Positions 1 to 8,778 of a DNA stretch of 64,000 nt are shown piece by piece. The notes under the pieces are model-generated. The model had not been told where the DNA came from. It saw only the letters and a program-made list of their open reading frames with translations, and searched no databases. The stretch's first letter is position 1; every line of letters begins with the position of its first letter. A program made the translations under genes and the position numbers. The stretch is from Phycisphaerae bacterium (GTDB lineage: Bacteria > Planctomycetota > Phycisphaerae > UBA1845), in NCBI GenBank assembly GCA_028289375.1, contig JANQQK010000069.1, positions 104,497-168,496 of the forward strand, read 5' to 3'.

Positions 1-243
1 CGGCGCAATCTGCAACGCGAGTATGTCCGTCGGCTGGTCTCGATGCTGCTCCGTGGGACGAATCGGGGCTTGAATCCCGATGCCCACGCCATCGTACGTG
101 CGACGCTCAAGAACCTCGGCGTCGAGTCGGCCAAGATCATCGACAAGATGGGATCGCGCCTCGACACCTACACCCTCGCCCATCTCGACGAGATGAACTC
201 GACCATCGAGCGGGCACTCGACGCGGACTTCGTGATTCGCTGA
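1..243 (+). CDS. C-terminal end of a probable zinc-dependent metalloprotease (partial)
   Basis: An open frame runs from the first base of the window to a TGA at 241-243, giving 80 residues of the C-terminus of a protein that starts outside. The tail (NLQREYV near the start, then VRATLKNL, DTYTLAHLDEM and IERALDADF) resembles the conserved C-terminal helices of large secreted zinc metalloproteases with DUF5117/DUF4953-type domains, where a similar NLQR.YV...TRAHL...RI.RALDA pattern is usual. The catalytic HExxH region is not in the window, so this is a family-level guess from the tail alone. A good intrinsic terminator follows directly. Confidence 0.5.
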   Translation, partial: RRNLQREYVRRLVSMLLRGTNRGLNPDAHAIVRATLKNLGVESAKIIDKMGSRLDTYTLAHLDEMNSTIERALDADFVIR

Positions 244-267
244 CGGAATATCCGTCCAGAGAACCCC

Positions 268-306
268 GAACCGGGACGTCGAAAGGCGTTCCGGTTCTTT
301 TTTTTG
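268..306 (+). terminator. Intrinsic terminator after the metalloprotease gene
   Basis: An 11-bp stem with one G-U pair (268-278 with 287-297) and an 8-base loop is followed by nine consecutive T residues (298-306). It lies 25 bases after the stop codon and separates the upstream gene from the transhydrogenase operon. Confidence 0.85.
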
Positions 307-468
307 GCATCCCGATTTTCCCTCAACACCTCGAAACGGGCACACAAAACCCCTCATCCGCACCATTCCCTGTCCCCGCCAAGCCCGCCCTGCCGATATT
401 GGAGGAACGACTCCTTTCGTGTATCTTCCCGGAAGTGAGAGACTCCCCGATTCTGCTGCAGGTGAGAC

Positions 469-1623
469 ATGAAACTGGCGTTGCTCAAAGAAACCATACC
501 CGACGAGACACGCGTCGCCCTCGTGCCCCAGTGCGTCACGCGACTGACCAAGTCCGGCATCGACGTCACCGTTGAATCCGGTGCCGGCACAGCCTCGAGC
601 GTTGCAGACGCCGACTACGAAAAAGCAGGCGCATCCATCGCACCAGACGCCGCCCAAGCCGTCGCAGGTACGGACCTCGTCATACAGGTTCGGCGACCGG
701 GCGAATCAGACGTAGCCGCACTGCCCGAAGGCTGCATTCTCCTGGCCAACCTCGGTGCACTCGGCGGTCTGAAGGACGGATCATTCGTCGACAGCCTGTC
801 ATCCAGGAAGATCACAGCCTTATCGATGGACTGCGTACCGCGTATCACGCGTGCGCAGAGCATGGACGTTCTCTCTTCGCAGTCCAATCTCGCCGGCTAC
901 AAAGCCGTCATCATCGCCGCCGAACAGCTGCCCAAGATCATGCCGATGCTCATGACCGCCGCCGGGACAATTTCCGCTGCCAAGGTGTTCGTCCTTGGGG
1001 CGGGTGTGGCGGGACTGCAGGCGATCGCAACGGCCAAGCGTCTCGGCGCCATTGTCGAAGCGTTCGATACCCGGGCAGCCGTCAAGGAGCAGGTGGAAAG
1101 CCTCGGAGCCCGTTTCGTCGAATTCGATCTCGGCGTCGGCGATTCGGAGGACGCCGGTGGATACGCCAAGGCCCTGACCGAAGACCAGCAGAAAAAGCAG
1201 CAGGAACTGCTCGCCGAGCATATGAAGCAATTCGACGCTGTCATCACGACCGCGCTCGTACCAGGTCGACGCGCCCCGATCCTCATCACCGAGGAAACCG
1301 TCAAAGGCATGCGTCACGGCTCGGTCGTCGTCGACCTGGCTGCCGAAATGGGCGGCAACTGCGAGTGCACCGAACCAGGCGAAATCGTCGTCAAGCATGG
1401 CGTGACCATTTGTGGTCGGCTCAATCTGCCCGCCACCCTCGCCGTCAACGCCAGCCAGATGTTCAGCAAGAACATGTCGACGCTGCTGCTCGACTTGTAC
1501 GACGACGGCAAACTCAACCTTGATCCCGAAGACGAAGTCGTCGCCGGTGCACTGATCACCCGCAATGGCGAAGTCGTCCACGCACAAACCAAAGAAGCAC
1601 TATCCAAGGAGCAGGTGGGCTGA
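469..1623 (+). CDS. pntAA: NAD(P) transhydrogenase alpha subunit, part 1 (soluble NAD-binding domain)
   Basis: 384 residues, matching domain I of proton-translocating NAD(P)+ transhydrogenase, which binds NAD(H) and transfers hydride to NADP+ bound by domain III at the inner membrane. The N-terminal half has the alanine dehydrogenase/PNT fold, including the RAQSMD motif at 128-133 followed by SSQ. The Rossmann dinucleotide site GAGVAGLQA begins at residue 177. A RBS-like AGGTGAG lies just upstream of the ATG. The gene shares one base with the next gene (TGATG), so translation is probably coupled. The alpha subunit is split into a soluble and a membrane polypeptide, as in Rhodospirillum rubrum, in contrast to the single PntA of E. 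coli. Confidence 0.95.
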   Translation: MKLALLKETIPDETRVALVPQCVTRLTKSGIDVTVESGAGTASSVADADYEKAGASIAPDAAQAVAGTDLVIQVRRPGESDVAALPEGCILLANLGALGGLKDGSFVDSLSSRKITALSMDCVPRITRAQSMDVLSSQSNLAGYKAVIIAAEQLPKIMPMLMTAAGTISAAKVFVLGAGVAGLQAIATAKRLGAIVEAFDTRAAVKEQVESLGARFVEFDLGVGDSEDAGGYAKALTEDQQKKQQELLAEHMKQFDAVITTALVPGRRAPILITEETVKGMRHGSVVVDLAAEMGGNCECTEPGEIVVKHGVTICGRLNLPATLAVNASQMFSKNMSTLLLDLYDDGKLNLDPEDEVVAGALITRNGEVVHAQTKEALSKEQVG

Positions 1624-1901
1624 TGGAACTGTATCTGCCACTGTTGTTCACGTTCACCCTCGCCGTCTTCCTCGGCTTTGAGGTGATTTCCAAGGTTCCC
1701 ACGACCCTGCACACACCGTTGATGTCCGGTGCAAACGCCATTTCCGGTATCACGGTGGTCGGCGCCATCCTCTGTGCCGGTCAGCCGGACAACAATCTGG
1801 CCAAATGGCTGGGCATGTTCGCGGTGATGTTCGCGACGGTGAATGTGGTCGGCGGGTTTCTCGTCACCGACCGCATGTTCAAGATGTTCAAGCGCAAGTA
1901 G
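1623..1901 (+). CDS. pntAB: NAD(P) transhydrogenase alpha subunit, part 2 (membrane segment)
   Basis: 92 residues, nearly all hydrophobic, with three to four predicted membrane helices. It matches the short membrane part of the split transhydrogenase alpha subunit (domain IIa), which with PntB forms the proton channel. Characteristic features are the helix-break segment KVPTTLHTPLMSGANAISG at about 22-40 and the terminal FLVTDRMFKMFKRK. The start overlaps the pntAA stop by one base; pntB begins 24 bases after its stop. Confidence 0.95.
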   Translation: MELYLPLLFTFTLAVFLGFEVISKVPTTLHTPLMSGANAISGITVVGAILCAGQPDNNLAKWLGMFAVMFATVNVVGGFLVTDRMFKMFKRK

Positions 1902-1925
1902 TTTCCCGCAGGAAAGCACGACACC

Positions 1926-3314
1926 ATGTCAGACGCACTTATTCAAATTGCCTACCTCGCTTCGGTCTGCTGCTTCATTGTCGGACTGAAGAAACTCAGC
2001 GGCCCAAAGACTGCCCGCACCGGAAACGCGCTGGCGTCATTGGCCATGCTCATCGCCATCGTCGCCGCCCTGCTCGACCATCAGGTGGTCAGTTTCCCGA
2101 TGATCATCGCCGGGTTCATTCTCGGCGGTGTCGCAGGCGCCATCTTTGCCCTGAAGGTCGAAATGACGGCCATGCCGCAGATGGTCGCCCTGTTCAACGG
2201 TTTCGGCGGCATTGCGTCGGCCATTGTCGCCCTCAGTGACTTCGCCACACCGCGTCCTGAGGGCGTTGAAGGCATCGTCTTTGCATCCGCCCTCGCCATC
2301 GGCATTTCGGTTGTCATCGGTGCCGTCACCTTGACTGGCAGTCTCGTCGCCTTCGGCAAGCTGCAGGGATTGGTCAACTCCGCGCCGATCACGTATTCAT
2401 TCCAAAAGCTCGGCAACGCCCTGCTCTTCCTCGCCATTGTCGCCCTGTTCATCCCGTTCTGCGGTGAAGGACACCCCGGCTGGGCGATCGTTGTCATGAT
2501 GCTCCTATCGCTCGGACTGGGCATTTTGCTCGTCATTCCGATCGGCGGCGCGGACATGCCGGTCGTCATCTCACTGCTGAATTCCTACTCCGGATTGGCC
2601 GCCTGCGCCACCGGATTCGTATTGAACAATCAACTGCTGATCATCGCCGGATCGATGGTCGGTGCCGCCGGCATCATCCTCACCGTCCTGATGTGCGATG
2701 CGATGAACCGCTCGCTGACCAACGTCATCTTCGGCGCCTTCGGAGCCGCCGACTCAACCGGCGCCGCAAGCGGTGAGCAGCGCAGCGTGACCAAGTACAG
2801 CGTCGAAGACGCCATGATGACCCTTGAAAACGCCTCTCAGGTCGTCATTGTCCCGGGATACGGATTGGCCGTCGCCCGCGCTCAGCACATCACCCACGAA
2901 TTGGGCCAGATGCTCGAAAAACGCGGCATCACCGTGAAGTACGCCATCCACCCGGTCGCAGGTCGCATGCCCGGACACATGAACGTGCTTCTCGCAGAGG
3001 CCGACGTGCCTTACGAGCAGCTCATCGAAATGGACACGATCAACCCCGAATTCGAGTACACCGACGTGGTCCTCGTGCTCGGAGCCAACGACGTGATCAA
3101 CCCAGCCGCCCGCACCGAGGGCAGCCCGATCTCCGGCATGCCGATCCTCGATGTGGATCGCGCCCGCACGGTCATGATCTGCAAGCGATCCCTGTCACCC
3201 GGTTTCGCCGGCATCGACAACGAACTGTTCTACGATGAGAAGACGATGATGCTTTTCGGCGATGCCAAGAAAACCATCACCGATCTCGTCGAAACGCTGA
3301 GGAATGGAAGCTGA
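1926..3314 (+). CDS. pntB: NAD(P) transhydrogenase beta subunit
   Basis: 462 residues: an N-terminal block of about eight to nine membrane helices (domain IIb, roughly 1-265) followed by the cytoplasmic NADP(H)-binding domain III (roughly 285-460). Domain III shows the typical VPGYGLAVARAQH nucleotide loop, the AIHPVAGRMPGHMNVLLAEA segment and a VLGANDVINPAA motif. With the two alpha pieces it forms the enzyme that uses the proton gradient to make NADPH from NADH. It is the last gene of the operon, and its 3' end overlaps the 3' end of the convergent gene on the other strand by 38 bases. Confidence 0.96.
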   Translation: MSDALIQIAYLASVCCFIVGLKKLSGPKTARTGNALASLAMLIAIVAALLDHQVVSFPMIIAGFILGGVAGAIFALKVEMTAMPQMVALFNGFGGIASAIVALSDFATPRPEGVEGIVFASALAIGISVVIGAVTLTGSLVAFGKLQGLVNSAPITYSFQKLGNALLFLAIVALFIPFCGEGHPGWAIVVMMLLSLGLGILLVIPIGGADMPVVISLLNSYSGLAACATGFVLNNQLLIIAGSMVGAAGIILTVLMCDAMNRSLTNVIFGAFGAADSTGAASGEQRSVTKYSVEDAMMTLENASQVVIVPGYGLAVARAQHITHELGQMLEKRGITVKYAIHPVAGRMPGHMNVLLAEADVPYEQLIEMDTINPEFEYTDVVLVLGANDVINPAARTEGSPISGMPILDVDRARTVMICKRSLSPGFAGIDNELFYDEKTMMLFGDAKKTITDLVETLRNGS

Positions 3315-3930
3315 CCACGCTTCGCGTGCTTCGACCGACAAACAGCACACCAAATCCGAGTAGCGTCAACACGCTTGGTTCCGGAACAAAGCGATGTTCC
3401 CGAATCGAGAGACCACGAATGGTTGTGAAGTCCAGGGACTGATGGTCATGGACGGAAAGCGTCCAGGTACCGGAAATGTCCTGATACAGGAACTGCCAGA
3501 ACTCGCCGCTTAGCGGTCGCCACTCTCCGACGACGTTGTCAATCCCGACGTTGTCCACGCCATAAGGCGTCGCGGCGTAGTCCCAGAAAAACATATAGTC
3601 ACCAGTAGCGGGGTTGCCGAAATTGTCGTTGCTGAATCCACTTGGGCCATCCCCTGGTTGATCAACCAACGTGAGCGGCGTACCAAATGGCCCCTGAATG
3701 CGTGCTTCAACGTCGCCCTGCCATGTGCTCGATATGATGATGCCAATCTGTAAGTCCATCAGGGGCGTGGCGTAGAAATCGTAGTCCACCTCAAACGTCG
3801 CAAACCCACCTCCATCCGGCACCGGAATGTTCGTTTCAAAGTTGGTCGCAACCCATTCGAAGTGACCGTCGTCGCCTTGCACACCCAACGATCCGGCTAC
3901 CATACACAACATCGATGTGAATGTAAGCAT
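3277..3930 (-). CDS. Secreted P-domain-like protein with PEP-CTERM anchor
   Basis: 217 residues. The ATG at 3930 is preceded by a GGAGG about ten bases upstream. A hydrophobic N-terminus (1-18) reads as a signal peptide. The body (about 25-180) resembles the proprotein-convertase P domain: a STWQGDVEA strand, a GFSNDNFGNPATGDY segment and a SGTWTLSVHDH strand. The C-terminus has VPEPS at 182, a hydrophobic stretch and a basic tail, the tripartite signal processed by exosortases. No protease domain is attached, although this fold is usually fused to subtilisin-like proteases. It is a paralogue of the next gene. The basic tail is longer than usual, and its last twelve codons lie inside the convergent pntB. 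Confidence 0.8.
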   Translation of the reverse strand: MLTFTSMLCMVAGSLGVQGDDGHFEWVATNFETNIPVPDGGGFATFEVDYDFYATPLMDLQIGIIISSTWQGDVEARIQGPFGTPLTLVDQPGDGPSGFSNDNFGNPATGDYMFFWDYAATPYGVDNVGIDNVVGEWRPLSGEFWQFLYQDISGTWTLSVHDHQSLDFTTIRGLSIREHRFVPEPSVLTLLGFGVLFVGRSTRSVVSFHSSAFRRDR

Positions 3931-4054
3931 GTGTTCGTTTCCTCCGGTTACGCAGGCCGGTCGTTCAGCCCGCCTCTTTGCGACAGAAATCGAATATCAC
4001 GATAGCGCGACTCCTCGACGATACTTGAATCCATGTTGTCGGGAAACAAGGCAA

Positions 4055-4093
4055 AACGAAAAGACCCCCGAGGTGAATCACCCAGGGGGTCTT
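4055..4093 (-). terminator. Intrinsic terminator after the second P-domain gene
   Basis: A perfect 9-bp stem (4061-4069 with 4085-4093), read on the minus strand, is followed by a T-rich run (TTTTCGTTTTG). It lies about 60 bases after the stop of the gene at 4155-4775 and ahead of the next minus-strand gene, separating the two paralogues into different transcripts. Confidence 0.75.
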
Positions 4094-4154
4094 GTTCCTT
4101 CTCTCGTATGTGGATCAAGGCGATTAAGAGCGGATCGCCTTGCTCACATCGCGA

Positions 4155-4775
4155 TTAGCGACGACGACGCAGAGCGACGAGGCCACCCATGCCGAGCAGA
4201 GCCATCGTGGCCGGCTCAGGAACCGTGGCGCTGATGCCGAAGCCCTGGATCGCAGCGAAGTCCTGACCAGCATTGTCGCTGACCGACAGAGTCCACGTAC
4301 CGTTAACTTCTTCGCCATCAAAGTCAGAGAGGCTGCCACCATCTGGGAGCCACGAACCGGTCACATTGGAGACACCAGGAGTCGAAGCGCCGCCACCTGT
4401 GTCATAAACCGAAGCAGCTTCGTCATCCAGTCGGAAAAACTCACCGGTTGCCGGATTGCCGAAGTTGTCGGCCGACCAACCTGCACCACTGTCCTGTGGC
4501 TGACCTGGACGGTTGATGACGGTGACACTCGTACCAGCCGGGCTGATCACGTTGGCGATGATGTCGCCCTGCCACGTGGTGGAGATCAGGACGTCGGCAT
4601 CGAGGTCGATGATGCCACCGCTGCCGCTAACGTCGAGGTCGAGACCTACGAATGTGCCCGATCCATCAGGAACGGAGACGTTGCCACTCGTCGACTCTTC
4701 CACCAACTGTGCAGAGGCAATCGAGCCCATCGCACAAACCAGGACACCGCACAATGCAGTCTTCGCAAAATTCAT
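4155..4775 (-). CDS. Secreted P-domain-like protein with canonical PEP-CTERM
   Basis: 206 residues. The start at 4775 is chosen because an AGGAGGAGTA lies just upstream and the product then opens with a clean signal peptide ending at IASAQ. The body repeats the P-domain-like landmarks of the neighbouring gene (ISTTWQGDI, SADNFGNPATGEFF, NGTWTLSVSDNAGQDF). The end is VPEPATMALLGMGGLVALRRRR at 185-206 (quoted here only as landmark: VPEP, hydrophobic helix, four Arg), a textbook PEP-CTERM. It is probably exported, processed by an exosortase encoded elsewhere and left at the surface or in the extracellular matrix. Its role is unknown; P domains usually stabilise a partner protease. Confidence 0.85.
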   Translation of the reverse strand: MNFAKTALCGVLVCAMGSIASAQLVEESTSGNVSVPDGSGTFVGLDLDVSGSGGIIDLDADVLISTTWQGDIIANVISPAGTSVTVINRPGQPQDSGAGWSADNFGNPATGEFFRLDDEAASVYDTGGGASTPGVSNVTGSWLPDGGSLSDFDGEEVNGTWTLSVSDNAGQDFAAIQGFGISATVPEPATMALLGMGGLVALRRRR

Positions 4776-5201
4776 CTTCGTACTCCTCCTACTTTTCCAC
4801 AGACACGCGTCTCTGTGCACACAACCCAACGGGGTTCACGGCCCGTCAGGTGCCATAGACACAATCATGTCACGCCACAACGGCGCGATTGAATCCAAAA
4901 CATGGCGCAGCGAGGTATGACCCTGCACACCAACCAGCCGCGTACGAAACGCGGCCCAAGCTCTCTCTCTCGGGGATACGCTGGTAGGGAGATCACGGAC
5001 GGCTTATGGAATCCGTCTGACTCTCACTTGCCTCATACTAACCCGGCAATCCGTGCAATTGCAACACTCTGCCCAAAAAATTTGTCCAATCTCGCCGTGT
5101 TTTCCAAAATGAAACGTAGCCGCAGCACGAACAATCAATCATAGGCATAACGAATAAACAGTGACTTTATCCGCATGCGCTCGTTAGGTCCGAAAACCAC
5201 C
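4776..5201. other. Gene-free stretch of 426 bases
   Basis: This lies between the start of the PEP-CTERM gene (minus strand) and the stop of serA (minus strand), so it should hold the PEP-CTERM promoter and the end of the serA transcript. I see no convincing terminator hairpin, promoter pair or small gene. The short frames present lack ribosome binding sites and protein-like composition. Confidence 0.5.
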
Positions 5202-6410
5202 TCAGGCCCGCTTCACTTCGACGCCGAGAATCTCAGCGCGACCGTCACGAATCTGGCCAACAACATCGTCAGAAGGCTCCGAATCCACGCGGATGTGCGC
5301 GCAAGCACCTTTAGCACCAGATGTTATGAGATTGTCCATCTCTTCAACGTTCAGCCCGGCCGTCCGAAGTGCACTCAGGGTATGGGCCAACACGCCCGGA
5401 ACGTTCAAGTGTCGAACAGTCAGAATGCACCCACCTTCAGCCTGTCCACGGAGATTGACGCAGTTCAACACCTGCCCACTGGCGAGAAAATGCTTCACGA
5501 TGCGGACGGACTCCGCCGCGATCGCGTCCTGCGACTGATCCGTCGATGCCCCGATGTGGTGTGAACCGTAGATCACCCCATCCAGATTCATCAGCGACGC
5601 TTGAAAATCAGCGCATCCGCTTCCCGGCTCATCCGGGAAAACGTCGACGGCCACGCGCAGGCCACGCTCCGTGATCGCATTCTGAAGCGCCTCGTAGTCC
5701 ATTACATCCGCACGGGCCGTGTTGATGACATAGCTTCCCGGCTTCAGTCGGCCCAGAAGCTCTGCGTTCACGAGATGCTTCGTTTCGGGTTTGGCGGCCA
5801 GGTGGATGGACAGGATGTCGCAGCGATCAGCGACGTCGGCTGGACTTGCGGCGAAATCGATCCCCCACTCTTCGGCTTGCTCCGGCGTCAGGGATCGGCT
5901 CCACGCGACGACGTCCATTTCAAACGCCAAGGCCCTTCTGGCAACGGCCTGACCAATCTGCCCCATCCCCAGAAGGCCCAGTGTCCGCCCTTTAAGTCCG
6001 CGAGCCTTGCCGTATTCCTTCTTGTTCCACTTGCCCTGACGAAGATCGGACACGTTATCGACGATGCGACGGTCCAGCGCGAGAATGTGTCCGAAGGCCA
6101 ACTCCGCCACCGCCACCGAATTCTTGCCAGGGCAATTCGCAACGAAAATGGCGCGATTTGATGCGGCCTCCACATCGATCGTGTTGTATCCAGCGCCCGC
6201 CCGGACAACGAGCGACAAACGATCGGCCACCTCAAACACGGGGGCTTGAACCTTGGTGCTGCGGACGACCAAAACGTCGCACCCCGTGTTCTTCACCGCG
6301 TCGCACAACGCGTCGCCCTGTAGTTGTGGGTCAAACGTGACTTCGCAGCCCGCATCCTTCAACGCGTCGATGCCCCATTCCTGAAACTTGTCTGCAATGA
6401 GAACCTTCAT
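5202..6410 (-). CDS. serA: D-3-phosphoglycerate dehydrogenase
   Basis: 402 residues of the D-isomer 2-hydroxyacid dehydrogenase family. The Rossmann motif is GLLGMGQIGQAVA at about 145-157, the catalytic Arg lies in INTARADVMD, the Glu in DVFPDEPG and the His in GSHHIGAST. A C-terminal ACT-type domain (about 330-402, beginning GCILTVRHLNVPGVL) suggests control by serine or a related amino acid. It would oxidise 3-phosphoglycerate to 3-phosphohydroxypyruvate, the first step of serine synthesis. The length fits the short SerA type that has one ACT domain and no intervening domain. It is divergently transcribed from the cysteine desulfurase gene. A related hydroxyacid specificity cannot be excluded. 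Confidence 0.85.
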   Translation of the reverse strand: MKVLIADKFQEWGIDALKDAGCEVTFDPQLQGDALCDAVKNTGCDVLVVRSTKVQAPVFEVADRLSLVVRAGAGYNTIDVEAASNRAIFVANCPGKNSVAVAELAFGHILALDRRIVDNVSDLRQGKWNKKEYGKARGLKGRTLGLLGMGQIGQAVARRALAFEMDVVAWSRSLTPEQAEEWGIDFAASPADVADRCDILSIHLAAKPETKHLVNAELLGRLKPGSYVINTARADVMDYEALQNAITERGLRVAVDVFPDEPGSGCADFQASLMNLDGVIYGSHHIGASTDQSQDAIAAESVRIVKHFLASGQVLNCVNLRGQAEGGCILTVRHLNVPGVLAHTLSALRTAGLNVEEMDNLITSGAKGACAHIRVDSEPSDDVVGQIRDGRAEILGVEVKRA

Positions 6411-6597
6411 CGCTTCGCCCTTTCCGACTTGAACCGTGATCGTCCAGCCATCCCGCTTGCCTTTGGCTCATGGTCCGCTTTGACAGACTTGTCGTCAACG
6501 GGGTTGAAGCGTTCTGCACACAGTTTGGACTCGATCAGCCGCGCGGATTGGATTACGATCTTCCCATCAACCGCCAGACGGGAGGCCTTCACGCACC

Positions 6598-7752
6598 ATG
6601 ATCTATCTGGATTACAACGCCACCACGCCAATCGAACCGCGCGTCCTCGACGCCATGATGCCCTTCCTCACGACGCACCACGGCAATCCGTCCAGCGGCC
6701 ATACACTGGGCGTGGCGATGAAGGCAGCCATCACCAGGGCGCGTGAACAGGTGGCAGCGTTGATCGGCGCGCAACCGGAAGAGATCGTGTTCACGTCCGG
6801 CGGCAGCGAAGCCAGCAACCACTGCATCAAGGGTGTCGCTCTATCAAAGCGCAATCGAGGAAACCACGTTATCACAAGTGCGGTCGAGCATCCGGCGACG
6901 CTGAACCCGCTCCGACAGCTCGAGCAACTCGGCGTGGAGCACACCATCGTGCCCGTCGACACGACCGGCTGCGTCGATCCGGAAGCGGTGCGTGAGGCGA
7001 TCAGGCCTGAAACGATCCTCGTGACGATCATGCACGCCAACAACGAGGTCGGCACCATTCAGCCGATTCGCGAGATCAGCGCGATCTGCCGTGAGGCGGG
7101 CGTTTGGTTCCATTCCGACGCTGCGCAGAGCCTCAGCAAGATTCCGGTAAACGTCGATGAACTCGGTGTCGATTTTGTTTCGCTTGCCGGTCATAAGATC
7201 TACGCACCCGCCGGGATCGGTGCGCTGTACATTCGAAACGGGATTGAGATTGAACCGCTGATTCTGGGCGCGGGACACGAAAGCGGTCGCCGCGCCGGTA
7301 CCGAGCCGACGGCCTCCATCGTCGCTTTTGGCGAGGCGTGCGTGCTGGCTGGAGAAACAATCAGTTCGCAGCAATGGCGCGATCTGCGTGACACCATCTG
7401 GACGACCCTGCACGACGCATTGGGCGACGGCGTCCGATTCAACGGACACGAAACGAACCGCCTGCCCAACACGTTGAACGTCAGTTTCGTTGGCGTAAAC
7501 GGTGCTGAACTGCTCGCCAGATGCCCTGACATCGCCGCAAGCCCCGGCGGGGCTGCCTGTCACGGCCAGCGTCCAAAACCCTCATCGGTATTGGCGGCGA
7601 TGCAGGTTCCCGATGAGCACGCTTTCGGCGCTGTGCGTTTTAGTGTTGGCCGCGACACGACGGAAGCCGATGTTCGCGAAGCCTGTCGACAAGTGATTGA
7701 CGCCGTCCGCGCGATGTCCGCAGATACCCCCAACATCGCGAGCCACGAATGA
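6598..7752 (+). CDS. Cysteine desulfurase (NifS/IscS family)
   Basis: 384 residues, a PLP-dependent class V aminotransferase that takes sulfur from cysteine for Fe-S clusters or tRNA thiolation. The opening IYLDYNATTPIEPRV, the MHANNEVGTIQPI block, SDAAQS, the PLP-binding Lys in LAGHKIYAPAGIGALY and the catalytic-Cys loop SPGGAACHG (about 316-324) are all family landmarks. No IscU, SufU or IscR gene is adjacent. The start codon sits directly after a short GC-rich leader divergent from serA. The last four bases overlap the start of the next gene (ATGA), so the two are probably co-translated despite having no obvious functional link. Confidence 0.92.
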   Translation: MIYLDYNATTPIEPRVLDAMMPFLTTHHGNPSSGHTLGVAMKAAITRAREQVAALIGAQPEEIVFTSGGSEASNHCIKGVALSKRNRGNHVITSAVEHPATLNPLRQLEQLGVEHTIVPVDTTGCVDPEAVREAIRPETILVTIMHANNEVGTIQPIREISAICREAGVWFHSDAAQSLSKIPVNVDELGVDFVSLAGHKIYAPAGIGALYIRNGIEIEPLILGAGHESGRRAGTEPTASIVAFGEACVLAGETISSQQWRDLRDTIWTTLHDALGDGVRFNGHETNRLPNTLNVSFVGVNGAELLARCPDIAASPGGAACHGQRPKPSSVLAAMQVPDEHAFGAVRFSVGRDTTEADVREACRQVIDAVRAMSADTPNIASHE

Positions 7753-8762
7753 ACCGCATGCTCACACTCATCGCGCTGTTCGGCATGATCGCTGGCGTCC
7801 CGGCGACAGCATGGGACAAAGCCGGCCATGAGATCGTTACGGAATTGGCGTGGCAGTCGCTGCCCGAATCGATGCCGGATTGGCTTCGCGACCCGGATGT
7901 CGGCAAACAGCTTGCGTATCTCTCCACCGAGTCAGACCGTTGGCGTGGTCAACATCACCCCTGCCTCGACCACATCAACAACCTCAATCACTACCTCGAC
8001 ATTGAGCATCTGACGCCGTACGACCTGACTTTGAATACAATCCCCCGTTTTCGTCGCGAGTTTCTCGATCACCTGGCCATCACACGTCACGAACATCCCG
8101 ATCGCTTCGAAAAGTACGACCGCAAGCGCGACAAGGCCTACACACGCAAGACGCCTGGACTTCTGCCCTACCGGATTGTCGAATTGCAATGGAAGCTGTC
8201 AGCAAGCTGGACGACGCTGAAGACGTACGAACTGCACCGTGATCTGGTCACCGACGACATGATGCGCTACGCCAAGGGCACCATCATCCACACGATGGGC
8301 ATCCTCAGTCACTACATCGCCGACGCCGCTCAACCCCTGCACACGACCCAACACTTCAACGGATGGGTGGGTGAGAATCCGAACCGCTACACGACAAGCC
8401 GCAAATTTCACCGGTTCATCGACGGCGGTGTGATCGAACTGCATGCCATCACCACGGCGACCCTGACATCCAAACGTCGCAAGCCCCGAAAGGTCCCGCA
8501 GGCCGATACGTGGCCAGCGATTCTGCAGCACATCCAGACCGCAAACGACCTGGTCGAACCGCTTTACAAGCTGGAAAAATCGGGCGAACTACGCGAGGCA
8601 ACCGGCAAAGCCTTCATCGAGGATCGCCTGCTCGACGCCGCCGATATGCTGGCCGCCATCTGGACCATTGCCCGCGAAAACGCGGTCATCGATGACTTTC
8701 GCGTCCGCCAACTCAAACAAGCCGCCGCCCAGCAGAACCGCGCGGCTGCAACGGACGATTGA
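7749..8762 (+). CDS. Secreted S1/P1-type nuclease
   Basis: 337 residues with a signal peptide ending PATA, after which the mature protein begins W22. This N-terminal Trp is a zinc ligand in S1/P1 nucleases and zinc phospholipase C. Further likely zinc ligands lie in DKAGHE, HHPCLDHINNLNHYLD, HTMGILSHYIADAAQPLHTTQHFNGW and HRFIDG. The family cleaves single-stranded nucleic acids and 3'-nucleotides using three zinc ions; a periplasmic or extracellular role in scavenging nucleic acid phosphate is likely. The gene overlaps the desulfurase by four bases. Its C-terminal Ala/Gln/Arg-rich helix looks dispensable. Confidence 0.85.
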   Translation: MNRMLTLIALFGMIAGVPATAWDKAGHEIVTELAWQSLPESMPDWLRDPDVGKQLAYLSTESDRWRGQHHPCLDHINNLNHYLDIEHLTPYDLTLNTIPRFRREFLDHLAITRHEHPDRFEKYDRKRDKAYTRKTPGLLPYRIVELQWKLSASWTTLKTYELHRDLVTDDMMRYAKGTIIHTMGILSHYIADAAQPLHTTQHFNGWVGENPNRYTTSRKFHRFIDGGVIELHAITTATLTSKRRKPRKVPQADTWPAILQHIQTANDLVEPLYKLEKSGELREATGKAFIEDRLLDAADMLAAIWTIARENAVIDDFRVRQLKQAAAQQNRAAATDD

Positions 8763-8778
8763 AATACGCCCTGTCTGC

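Noticed and set aside
820..1587. Minus-strand frame opposite pntAA
   Set aside because: Antisense to a strongly conserved gene; no RBS or homology pattern.
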